Source of the DNA: Tritrichomonas musculus
Taxonomy: Eukaryota > Parabasalia > Tritrichomonadida > Tritrichomonadidae
DNA length: 64,000 nucleotides
Direction: 5' to 3'
Assembly: GCA_039105265.1 (NCBI GenBank)
Contig: JAPFFF010000037.1
Coordinates: 1,116,001-1,180,000 of the forward strand
Shown: positions 20,901 through 31,700 of the stretch, in pieces
Position numbering within the stretch: the stretch's first letter is position 1
Layout of the letters: every line of letters begins with the position of its first letter
Translations under genes and position numbers: made by a program
The notes under the pieces: generated by a model
The model's database searches: none
What the model was told of the DNA's origin: nothing
The model's input: only the letters and a program-made list of their open reading frames with translations

Positions 20901-21344
20901 GTTTTTTATTTTCATATATTTATTGTGATATATATTAATTATCCTATAAATTGATATATAGTTATCCCTTGAGAATTAAACAACCATTCCAAAAAATGAG
21001 TTGTAAAATACAATTTTTTATAAATTTTGTTTTTTTTCATGAAAACAATTGTTTTATTTTATATAAATAATTATTTAATATCAATATTATATTTATTAGT
21101 TAAATATGCGATAATTATGAATTAAAAATATTTTTTCATTAAGATATTTATATATATTTAATGATTTTTGGCAATTATGTAACTTCTTTCCCTATGAATA
21201 AATAATCAAAACAATAAGTATTTCATATAATACAATAAATGTTTAAAATAAACATATAATAAAATTATTGAGATATAAAATATTAAAGGAAATAAAAGCA
21301 AAATATTAAATAGACAAAATACGTTATTTTAGTCCCCGCACTTC

Positions 21345-23052
21345 TCGTTTTAATTATAAAGGTATCCAAACTAATTTTCATTCAATTTTTTTTAATAGAT
21401 TTTTTGTAAAATTTGAAAGAAAAAACTTCATGTAATTCGTTTTTTTTAAAAATAATTATTTCTTTCCGTTATATTATATTCTATAAATTTATATATTCAA
21501 ATATTGAGCTCTTTATTGAGTTTTCATGGGGAAATGCAATATTGAGTAATTGAGAAATTTTAGAAAATCATTTTAAAATTAATTTTTTTTAATTCACTTT
21601 GGTGATGATAATATTCAGAAATTATGATGAAATACAAATAAAATAAAAGGATATTTTAATTTTTGATTATAAAATAACTTTTTCTTAACCAATTTTCGAT
21701 GAACTTTTTTTTACTTGCATTATAATTATCTTTATAGATATTTACAAAATATATCAAAAATAAAATACCAAAAGTTCTAGTAATTATTGTGATATTTGTA
21801 AAACATTATTTCTTAGGTCAATTTAAGGCGAAAAAAAATTAACCTAGTGAAATGCTAAATCCTCCCAGTATTCAATTTTTCAAGGAATTTTTCGGTTTAA
21901 ATCCTAAGAGTATTCAATTTTGAATTCTCACAAATCAATAAAAATCAAAAAAAATATCTATATCTTTACTAATATATTATGTTTTAAAATAAATTTTAAG
22001 TCAATTTATCTTATTACATATAACTACATATATAAATCAAAAAGATAATCCTTTTGAATCTAAATTCGATGGAACATATGTTTTTTGACCAAATATTTAA
22101 AAATTAGTTTAAATTTAGCTTAAAATATAAATGAAGGTGCATATGCAATTAGTCGATTTTTGAAGAATTTGAATAACATAAAAAAATGAAAAAATTGAAT
22201 TGAAAATCAATTTTTCAAATAATATATAATATCAAGATATTTTATCTTTTTTTCCCAAAGATAAAAATACAAATATTAAACTCAATTCCGATATTTTCGT
22301 TTACGATAGGATTGATTGTTGTTATATCTAAATTAATATATAATAAAAGTTTGTTTTTTTTGAAATATGATATTTATAATATATTAATTATAAGTAAAAT
22401 CAAAATAACAATATATAAATTTTTATTTAAAATTATAAATTTTTATTTAAAATTATTATTTTAAATTGAATGGAACCCGAAAATTTCAAAATTGAGTATT
22501 ATATGAAATTGAATAAAAACTAAATTTTATTTTCTATACTTTTATGATAATATTTTTAAATATTATAATGCATTTAATTAATATTTCAATTGGTTAAATG
22601 GATTTAATAATACATTTGATAATGGAAAATAAAAGATAAGTATAAAAATTTTCAATTAATTTTTCAATCAATCAATTAATAAGATAAATTTTTTTCAGTT
22701 TATATTCAAAGTTGAATATTAAGAAAATATATTTTTAAATATTATAATGAACACATAGTTAATACTTTTAAAAATTTATAAATATTTCTTTATTAGAAAA
22801 ATATCATAATATATATTATTATTATACTTTGTATCAGTTTATTTAAAAAGATATATTAAAATATTTTTAATTTTTTGTATTTTGTTTAATTTACTTTTAT
22901 TCTCGTTATATTTTAAAATATAATTATAAATATAAAAAATAATAATATATAAATGTTTTATAAGTATAAAATAATAAAATATAATTAAAAAAAATAGAAT
23001 TACATTAATATATAAGTAAAAATAAAAAAATAAAAAAAATTGAAATAAAAAA
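21345..23052. other. gene-poor AT-rich region
   Basis: No gene seen. Holds a 42-bp-period direct repeat around 21857-21921 (AAATCCT..NAGTATTCAATTTT twice) and a 20-bp tandem repeat at about 22420-22455 (AAATTTTTATTTAAAATTAT). Confidence 0.7.
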
Positions 23053-23058
23053 TCATAT
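23053..23058 (+). promoter_or_regulatory. Initiator-like TCATAT before the transposase-like gene
   Basis: TCATAT with A at 23055, 21 nt before the ATG at 23076. It suggests transcription as a host-style gene. Confidence 0.45.
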
Positions 23059-23075
23059 TATTATCTTTAATTAAA

Positions 23076-25316
23076 ATGGACCATCGTCGATATTATCCTT
23101 CCCCATTTGAACAACAAACACTAAAATATGGTATCCATAAATATTTTTCTTTTCCTGAGAGATCAATACAAAGGAATCTTATAACAAAAGAAATATCTCA
23201 AAAGCTTTTCCCAATGTATCCACATTGGACAATTGGTAATGTTCGAAGATTTTTTAATAATAATCGAAATTATTATTTAAACACTCCACTTAAAGAAATT
23301 CAGGAATCGTCATCATTTAACAGATTTATTTCTGAAATCAAAAAAACAAATTTGCCTGCGCCAAATTTTAATATTTCTGACAGTCAGAAAGATGTGGAAA
23401 ATTCTAATGCATCAAATTGCATTTCGAAAATCAATCCTCCTCAAATGCATTCAATAGCCACTCAAGCATTTTCTGAATCTAGCAATGAAAAAGTTGCACT
23501 TATGAATAAGGCAAAATCAATTAATAAAGAAAAAAAATTAAGTATTAATTCAAAATTAAATGAAAGTAGACTCAATAAGTTCGAATTTAAAAATGAGGTT
23601 AACTTGAATGATGAAACAAGTTTATCAACTGTTCCAACTTTTAAACAATATTTTTCAGATTTAATATATAATAGCATTGGAAACAACTTAACAAAATCCG
23701 GGAACGGTTATCGATTTTCAAATGAAATGATTGATTTTTCTTATTCAATAAAATATGGAACAAATCCATATGGTCAACTTAGAGCATTTTTACCTTTTCC
23801 TTCTGAAGAAACTCTTAGAAAGAGAATGGAACATGATTTAGATTTAATTCAAAATAATATAATGGAAGATGGTAATATGCATAAAATAATACAAATTATT
23901 TTTTCAAATAATTCCAATTATATATCAGAAATAAAAATTGATTGTATAATTTCAATAGATGCCATTGAAATTGCTTTATTTAAAAAGTCGGACTCTTTAA
24001 TCAAAAATTTATTTATTTTCTATTTAATTCCGTTATTTGATGGAATAAAACCTTTCCCTATTAAAATTATAACCCATCAAACTGGAAAAGCAAATTCAGA
24101 GACTTTAGATTTAATAAAGACTAAAATTAGTGAATTATTTAATGAAAATGCTCAAATCTGTCCACAGTATATAGCAACTGACGGCGACTACGGCTATAGT
24201 TCAATGTATAAATCAGAATTTGATATTTTATACGATTATTTCAATAAAAATGATTTCAATGGTTTATGTGACTTCATTTCACATCTCAAAGAAAATTATT
24301 TTATGAGAAAAATATTATTAATTATTGCTGATATGATTCATTTCATCAAAAATAGACGAACTCAAATAGTATTTGATAAAATAGTTATGAAAGATAAAAT
24401 TATACCTGTAGCTTGCTTAAATGATTTTTTAATTAATAGTGCTGCAATTGAAGATAAGTCTTCTCTCAGTAAGCTACAGGATACATTTCCCATTGAATTA
24501 TTTAATTTCCAGATTTTTAAAAATGTAATTAGTAGTGGAAATTTTGATTTGGCCTTATTTCTATTTCCCATTACTTGTTGGAACGAATGTTTCAATAACA
24601 ACATAGTGGGAAAAGAAACAAGATTATTTCTTCTGCAATGTGCCATTTATGCATTCAAAAAATTTTACGACATTCAAATAAAAAGTGGAAATAAATCCGA
24701 AATAATGCCACAATTGGCGATTAAGCGAGGCTTTGCCACATGCGTACTAATTTATAAAGAATTCAAAGAAAGCGAAGGTATTTTTATATTCGCAAAATAC
24801 GGAACGATGCTGCAGGAGCACTTCCATGGTGTGATCCGAGGGATGACCCATGGAAGTGACACATTAGAAAACACTATTAGAAGCATAGTAAGAAGCAATA
24901 TTATTGCCGATATTTCAAATAGACTTAAGAATCCAATTAAAAGGAAAACTAGATATTCTGTTGGGGGCACACACTACAATCCTGCCATACATACACAAGA
25001 ATACATATTTGATTTAGAACCAAAATTAATTGTAGAAAGATTATTGAAATTATCTATTTATGGAGAATACAAAGAATTTCCTGATCTCTTTCTACAGAAA
25101 TTTATTTCATGGATTGATATTATAGGAATTGGTTCATTAAGAATTCATTGTACAGATAAACACTTTCACTATGGCCGTAGGATCATCTCTAGAGAAATAA
25201 CCAACTTTAATGAATCAAAGGAAAATATTCAAAATATGGATCCAGATCAACAATTTAAAAATGATATAGAAAAAATTAATAAATTGTTCGAAGAAGAAGA
25301 AGAATGTAATGAATAG
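23076..25316 (+). CDS. transposase-like protein with homeodomain-like N-terminus, 746 aa
   Basis: Residues about 5-70 look like a helix-turn-helix of homeodomain/Myb type (PFEQQTLKYGIHKYF ... WTIGNVRRFFNNNRNYY). A charged linker follows to about 190. The rest resembles an RNase-H-fold DDE transposase: an aspartate in CIISIDAIEIALF, another in QYIATDGDYGYSS, a D-x-x-H segment ADMIHFIKNRRTQI similar in style to the DPxHLxKNxR segment of P-element/THAP9 transposases, and a late acidic segment LQEHFHGVIRGMTHGSDTLE. The assignment to a transposase is inference and the exact family is not settled. It is one uninterrupted frame in gene-poor repeat-rich DNA. I found no confident terminal inverted repeats close to the gene. 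Alternative: a domesticated or trichomonad-specific DNA-binding protein. Confidence 0.55.
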   Translation: MDHRRYYPSPFEQQTLKYGIHKYFSFPERSIQRNLITKEISQKLFPMYPHWTIGNVRRFFNNNRNYYLNTPLKEIQESSSFNRFISEIKKTNLPAPNFNISDSQKDVENSNASNCISKINPPQMHSIATQAFSESSNEKVALMNKAKSINKEKKLSINSKLNESRLNKFEFKNEVNLNDETSLSTVPTFKQYFSDLIYNSIGNNLTKSGNGYRFSNEMIDFSYSIKYGTNPYGQLRAFLPFPSEETLRKRMEHDLDLIQNNIMEDGNMHKIIQIIFSNNSNYISEIKIDCIISIDAIEIALFKKSDSLIKNLFIFYLIPLFDGIKPFPIKIITHQTGKANSETLDLIKTKISELFNENAQICPQYIATDGDYGYSSMYKSEFDILYDYFNKNDFNGLCDFISHLKENYFMRKILLIIADMIHFIKNRRTQIVFDKIVMKDKIIPVACLNDFLINSAAIEDKSSLSKLQDTFPIELFNFQIFKNVISSGNFDLALFLFPITCWNECFNNNIVGKETRLFLLQCAIYAFKKFYDIQIKSGNKSEIMPQLAIKRGFATCVLIYKEFKESEGIFIFAKYGTMLQEHFHGVIRGMTHGSDTLENTIRSIVRSNIIADISNRLKNPIKRKTRYSVGGTHYNPAIHTQEYIFDLEPKLIVERLLKLSIYGEYKEFPDLFLQKFISWIDIIGIGSLRIHCTDKHFHYGRRIISREITNFNESKENIQNMDPDQQFKNDIEKINKLFEEEEECNE

Positions 25317-25499
25317 CTATTATTTTTTCAAAACATAATTGGTAAATATTTATTCAAAAAGTTACACATAGACCAAATACCAAAACAATTATTTTAAAAA
25401 TTGAAAAATTGAAAAAAATAAAAAAATAAAAATAAAAAAATAAAAAATATAAAAAATATGAAAAATAAAATAAATAAAAAATAAAAGATGATCAAATGC

Positions 25500-25501
<2 letters not shown>

Positions 25502-25530
<29 letters not shown>
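25502..25530. repeat. poly(T) tract of 29 nt
   Basis: Uninterrupted T run about 190 bp after the transposase-like gene, preceded by AAAAATAAAAAATA-type simple sequence. Confidence 0.9.
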
Positions 25531-25535
<5 letters not shown>

Positions 25536-25739
25536 TCAATTATTATAATTTTTAAAATAATAACTTTTTAAAGAGAATTTTATCGAAGTCAATTCAAAAT
25601 CTAAAATTTTTAAAATTATAATTATCTCAAAATTTTCTAGAAAAATTTTAAATATTATTGTAGAATTATATTAATAAACATTATTAAATAATAATATAAG
25701 AGATAAATTAAAATTTATCGAATGGAAAGAGTTTGGATA

Positions 25740-26175
25740 CCTTTGTAATTATCTCCCCTCAATTTATAATTTTTAACAAAAAATTAAAAAAATGTGGTTC
25801 AAAGTTAAAAAAATTTAATAAAAATTATATGAGATAATACATATATAGCGGTAATTATAAAAATATGATTAATGACTTGTTTTCAGCAACTTAGTCTAAA
25901 AATTAAAATCAAGATATCTTGAGATAGTATGAGTAAAATTTGTCCCTGATGTAGTATATTCATTAATATCTTTGGATAATTGTATTTTCATCCAAAAATT
26001 CAGATATTGTCCAGAATTTGATAAAAAAAAATCAATTTAATTTTCTGAAAGCTCCTAGAAAAAATGGCCCTATAGTTTGGTTTACTAATGGTATTTATTA
26101 ATATATAGGAAATATAATGCCGATATCAAAATTTATAGATATTTTAACCTATTTGTTTTCAAGATATTTATTTAA
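25740..26175 (+). repeat. dispersed repeat, copy 2
   Basis: Diverged direct copy of 19370-19815, with the same landmarks in the same order. The two copies flank the transposase-like gene at about 3.3 kb and 0.4 kb. A short related boundary, AAAGGTATCCAAACT, occurs at 21358 and, inverted, at about 25727. Confidence 0.7.
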
Positions 26176-26678
26176 ATTTTATATTTGGTCAGATATTTTC
26201 GAAAATTTTGTCTATAATTTTATAGCAAAAATGGCTCAAATCGTATTATTCTGAATCTTATCTTTCCAAAGAAAGAATTATTATTGTACATCAGACTTTT
26301 CAATCTCTTTCAGCTGTATCACATCATTGGGATTATAACGATTTGAGTCATCATCTCAATAATTCCAGTCAATGTTCAGCTCATCACTTTTTATCTTGAT
26401 ATTTTGGTTTTTTTTTGGTTGGGATTCCAAACTTGGGAAAAATTAAATCTAATTTTTTTTTATTATTGAATTATTTTTAATAAAATAAAAATAACAATGT
26501 AATTTACATATATATAAATATTTATTTGTGTTCTAAAAGAGAGAAAATGTAATTTCTCTCCAACATTTATAAAATTATAATTGAATGGTTTATTTTTTAT
26601 TTTATTAAAATTTTAAAACACAAATATTTTTACTCCTAGTGACTAATATAATTTAAAATCCTATCATAATAGAGAAGG

Positions 26679-26698
26679 ATATATATATATATATATAT
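26679..26698. repeat. (AT)10 microsatellite
   Basis: Perfect dinucleotide run. Confidence 0.9.
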
Positions 26699-26726
26699 TA
26701 TTTTATAATTTAATAATAATGAAATC

Positions 26727-26750
26727 AACCAGCTCTCGCACCTCTACATA
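26727..26750 (-). repeat. copy of GAGGTRCGRGAACT motif (inverted)
   Basis: On the minus strand it reads GAGGTGCGAGAGCTGGTT. Opposite in orientation to the copies at 18891 and 20022. Confidence 0.5.
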
Positions 26751-26900
26751 TAATGATTATTTGTTATAATTTTTCCGAAAAAATTGATTTATCTAAAAAT
26801 ATCTAAACGGCTTGCAATTATTACTATTTCAACTCCAAAATGCGAATAATATATTGAATACGTTCTATAAAATAAATATCTATTAAAAATATTATATTTC

Positions 26901-27652
26901 TTAAGGGAGAAGTCTCATTTTGAATTTTTATAACTTTTTCACAATTTTTGATTAGGAAATAAATTGAATTTTTTTCATTCAATAAAATAGATATATGCAT
27001 ATTTTATATATTATTAGTTTTCATAAACATCAGAGAATATATATATAAAGGCAAATCATAGAATTCATTAGACATGATGAATATTCCTTTTATTTTTTGG
27101 CATCAATAATTTTGATGATTATTATTTTAGACATATCTTTTTAAATAAACAATAAAATGAGTAAACATTTTCTCAACTTATAAAATGTTCATCTACTGAG
27201 GTATTTAAACTGTATTACTTTTAGTTATCTCTATGATGTAATTTGCATAAATCACAAAAACCTTACCATAAAAACGCTTAATTACGATGTAATTCGTTCG
27301 ATTTACCTTAAATGCATGATAGGTTTTTTTATTTTTATATTAGATTTATATATAATATAAATATAATTAAAAAAAGTTGAGAAAGGATTTTTGTAAATTA
27401 ATGATTTTTCATTGAGATGCTTTTATAATAAAATTATTCAAATTTACTGGTATCAAAAAATAAAGAGAATATTCATCATGTCTAATGAATCCTATGATTT
27501 GCCTTTATATATATATTCTCTGATGTTTATGAAAACTAATAATATATAAAATATGTATATATCTATTTTATTGATTGAAAAAAAATCAATTTATTTCCTT
27601 TTCAATAATTGTGAAAAAGTTATAAAAATTCAAAATGAGACTGCTCCCTTAA
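26901..27652. mobile_element. MITE with about 203-bp terminal inverted repeats
   Basis: Left arm 26901-27103 and right arm 27449-27652 are inverted copies with only about a dozen differences. Both outer ends read TTAAGGGAG.AGTCTCATTT. The outermost TTAA on each side may be a duplicated TTAA target, as in piggyBac-type insertions, or part of the repeat. The roughly 345-bp core has no reading frame. A non-autonomous DNA transposon of unknown family; the arms' similarity implies moderate age. Confidence 0.85.
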
Positions 27653-28712
27653 TAAAAATTCACTATCCAAAAAAACTATAATTATAATCTAATAGAATTA
27701 TTAACACTAATTGGCGTAAAAAATAAAATATCAATGTAAATAAATGCATAGTAAAAAGGATTTTTCCTTAGGATTACAAAAACTAAAAAAAAGATATGGA
27801 AATTTTTATGTCTACTATAAGTTTTATTTTAAAGATATAATATCATTTAATCATTTAGTACTAAAATAAATATCAAAATTATTAATCTACATGTCCTTTG
27901 GGTGATTGAAAAAAAAAAAAAAAAAAAAAACATTATTCAATTATTTCTACAAACTTTGGATAATTATGTAATATATCATTATATATTATTTAACATAATA
28001 TAAAAAACTAATATATTTCAAGAATTTTGCTTTTTCTTGTTTTTATAATAAGATATAAAAGCATTTTTTAGCCATTTTAACGTACGGAAAACGGTTACCC
28101 GTTCTCCTTTGTTTGAAAATAACCAAGCTTGCCATGAAGATTACACTATATTTTGCATAAATTCTGATAATACATATAAAAAACCGAAAAGAGATAGCAA
28201 TGACATTTTTCCATTATTTATAAAAACTATTTCTTTTTTTTAAAATGATCAGATACAAACTGAAAATCACTGATCACTCCATATGTTTTTTTGGTAAAGC
28301 ATGCGATCACTTTCTCAAACAACTGAGATGATCTTATTATAATTTCTAAAAGAAAGTGCTATTTCTAAAGGTGTTAATATACAAGTTTTCCATTTTTTAC
28401 AGGAGTGCTCTATAACTTGAAAAATGACAAGGTAAAATTTTTCGATATTTATTCATTTCGATATTTTTTATTTAAACTTGATATATTTCAAAATCAATTG
28501 AATAAATTAACTGATGTAGTTACTTTATTATTTATATTAGAGTTGATAAAAGCTCAAAATAATGAAGAATTCAACCGATAAACTATCTATTCTCAATTTT
28601 AATATAAATAAAACGATATTATTGAAAAATTGAATATGTAATTTATATATTGAAATTTTGAATATTATCACTTTCAAAAAAAGTTTTCAAAAAAATAAAA
28701 TAAAATTTAATT
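27653..28712. other. intergenic, no gene seen
   Basis: AT-rich, with a 22-A run at 27909-27930. The stretch 28080-28420 is less AT-rich, but I see no frame or RNA fold in it. Confidence 0.7.
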
Positions 28713-28718
28713 TCATTT
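28713..28718 (+). promoter_or_regulatory. Initiator-like TCATTT before the CAP-domain gene
   Basis: A at 28715, 29 nt before the ATG at 28744. Confidence 0.5.
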
Positions 28719-28743
28719 TTTATTTATCTTTAAAATAAATCTA

Positions 28744-31700
28744 ATGTTCGCTTTGTTTTGCATATTTATTCAGTCTCAATTTAACTTATTAACAATAAAT
28801 GGTAAACCTGCATCCGAATTTGCAGGAAAAGGAAGGCCAGTATTTCTAAGAATGCTAATTACTGGATGCCCATTTGCACTATCTTCTGTAGCACAATGGG
28901 AACAAGCATCTAAACTTTTCCCACAAGTTGATTTTGTTACTTATGATTGCTGGAAAGATGAAGGTCAAGGAGTCTGCAAACAATTTTTGGAAGGCAGCAG
29001 TTCTCCATATCATGTTCTCATACAACCTGATAAGCTAGTTGCTTATCCTGATGGTTTTGGAAATCCACCTGATATATCAGAATCACCTCAAAGATTTATT
29101 AATACAATTGTTACAGACACTGGACTTTATCCATTGGCTCCTCCAATTTTATCATTATTCCCCAAAATTACCGATTCGTTTTATAATAGTTCAAAGAATC
29201 CAATCTTTTTGATTTACGATTCAACAAGAATTGATCATTCACAATTTGCATCTGCATGGTCAAAAGTTGCAAATGAAGAGTTATACCCTGAAGATGATAG
29301 CATTTCTTTTGGTTTACTTGATTCTAGTAAATATCCTGAAGAATGTATGAGATGGACACAATCAGAAAAACTCGAATCCCCTGTTGCTGTCATTTATTCT
29401 CGTGAAACTGGCAATTTTGTTAAATTAACATCTTATTTCTCAATTGTTTCAGATGTTCGTCGAAATATCATAAATTTGAATTTAATATCAACAATCAAAA
29501 AATTACCAGATCCTGTAATTGAAAAAGTTGACCAACTTCCTGTACCAACACCACTTCCAAATGATTATAAAATTGTTACAAATGAAGCCCTTGAAAAACG
29601 ATCTTTGTCAACCGTTAAAACAAATTATCTAAACACATTTAATTTTAAAGGACAAGCTTATACAGGCCAACCAGCAGATGACAAAACCTGCAACCAAGTT
29701 ACTCCATCACCAGAAGATCATGCTGCTGCACTTAAAGTATTGAACTATCTTCGTAATCTTGCAGGTCTTTCTGACAACATTGTTGAAGATCCAGATTGGA
29801 ATACTGATTGCCAAGATACGGCTCTTATTATACATAAAATAGGCACTGTTCCTTCCAATCATGTCATCATACCAGAATTAATTCCAAAGACTTGCACACA
29901 AGGCAATGAATTCATTCAAACAGCAGTAAAAACAGCTGCATTAAGCAACCTTGCTTCAAATGATGATTCATGCTACCAAAGTATGTATCGTTTCATACTT
30001 GATGAAGGCGCTAATAATCGTTTTGTTGCTGGACATAGAAGATCATTGTTTCATCCTAAATTAGAAAAGGTTGGAATGGGATTTTACCCAGTTGTTAATG
30101 AACCATATGGAACATCACCAAATACGTATATGCAGAAGCCAGCAGTTACTGTTCTTCGTGCTTTAAATGGTGACCAAACACAAGATACAGAAGAACTTCC
30201 AGCAAATCTTAATTTCGTATCATGGCCATCTGCAGGACCTTTCCCTATTGATCAACTTCCAAGTACTTGGACGATCAGTTTCAAAGGATTCAGAGCAGCC
30301 AATTTAAAGAGCATCGATGACCTTGATATTTATATCACACGTGATGATGGAACACCAATTCCATTCACAGCTAAACTTTCACTTGATTTAACAACAAAAG
30401 ATACTTTGTCGTTATATCTTGATCAAACATCGTTGGAATTATGTCAAGAAATGAGAACAATCACTGTTCAAATTGTCAACAATAATCAAAAGTACTCACT
30501 TAAATATTCATTTACTCTGTTTGGAAAAGGTGAACAAACTGATATTTGCTTATATGCAACAGATGATTCTAAATGCCCATCTGAAATACCAAAGAACCTT
30601 CATTTTTCACAAGATGATTTTGCATCTAATGAAAACGTAAATTCAATAATCAATGGGAAATCTAATGTTCTTGTTTATGTTGCTGAAAATGCTGATATTG
30701 GCGATGAAATCATGAAGTTATCTGCTCCTAGAATATTCTTTAAGAATTCAAAAGTTTTTGGAACTTTTGAAATTGGCGTTTCTTCAATTGTTAGCTTTGA
30801 AGATCCATCTAGTACTGACTTTATCATTGATTGGAATCCATTAAAGCAGGTGATTGGATATTTATCTACATCAGGATCTCCATCATCTGTTATTGTTACA
30901 CAAATCGTTCAAAATGAAGCAATTGATTACCAAAGTTTACCATTTTATGATGGAAAAGGAACAGATCTTTTATTAAATGAAACAATTATTCATTTCCGTG
31001 AAAAAGATGTTTTCAATTCATTTAATTACATTAATGGAGAATTCTATGCATGCACTTATGCTTTGAAATCAATAGCTGAATATTCAGTTGGATATGACAA
31101 ATATTATGATGCACCAAATTCAATTCTAGTTCCAACTAACAAAGATATGGAAAATCAACATACATATCGAAAGAGAGTTAAAATATATACATCAGAAGAA
31201 GACCTAAACACATCTTTATTCATGATTGGCGAAAAGAAAGATTATATAATCATTGCTCCAAAAGTGGGACAAGAGTATTATTTCTATTGCTCACCAGAAG
31301 CTGAAAATAGAATCAATTCATTAACAATTGAACCAGATCCATATAATCCAAAATATAGCACAATTAAAAGATTTGATTTAGCTAGAGTTGACGATATCCG
31401 TAAAAAATGCAATATTCAAAACGTTGTCATTAATGGCGTTCCATATAATGGCTTCTCAGACACAAATCAAAATGCATTCAGTAATATACAGGGTGATTCA
31501 ACAGCCGTCACTTATTACTCTGATGGTGTTAAACGCAATTTCATAATGAGGCCAAAGCCAACAACAAATTCTAACTTCCCAGGTCAACATGTTCTTGATA
31601 TTCAATTTGATAAAAGTGAATATGGAAATCCAAGTTCATCTGGATACAATCCAATTATTTACACGCCTGGAGATTACTCTGAATACACAATTATTCAACC

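Larger units (their letters stand above)
18891..21344. mobile_element. candidate non-autonomous element with 30-bp inverted ends
   Basis: Left end 18891-18920 reads GAAGTGCGAGAACTAAAAAT then AACGTATTTT. Positions 21315-21344 carry the inverse, differing at a few positions. Diverged single ends are at 1782, 20022, 26745 (inverted). The interior is non-coding. No target duplication could be fixed by eye, and other pairings of ends (for example 20022 with 21344, or 18891 with 26745, which would enclose the transposase-like gene) are possible. Confidence 0.4.

Noticed and set aside
19370-26175. LTR retrotransposon with direct repeats around the transposase-like gene
   Set aside because: No reverse transcriptase, gag, or tRNA primer site, and the flanking repeats are unequal in distance and strongly diverged.
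28081-28110. Short near-palindrome around AACGGTTACCCGTT as a regulatory site
   Set aside because: Single copy, over 600 bp from the nearest start codon, and easily due to chance.
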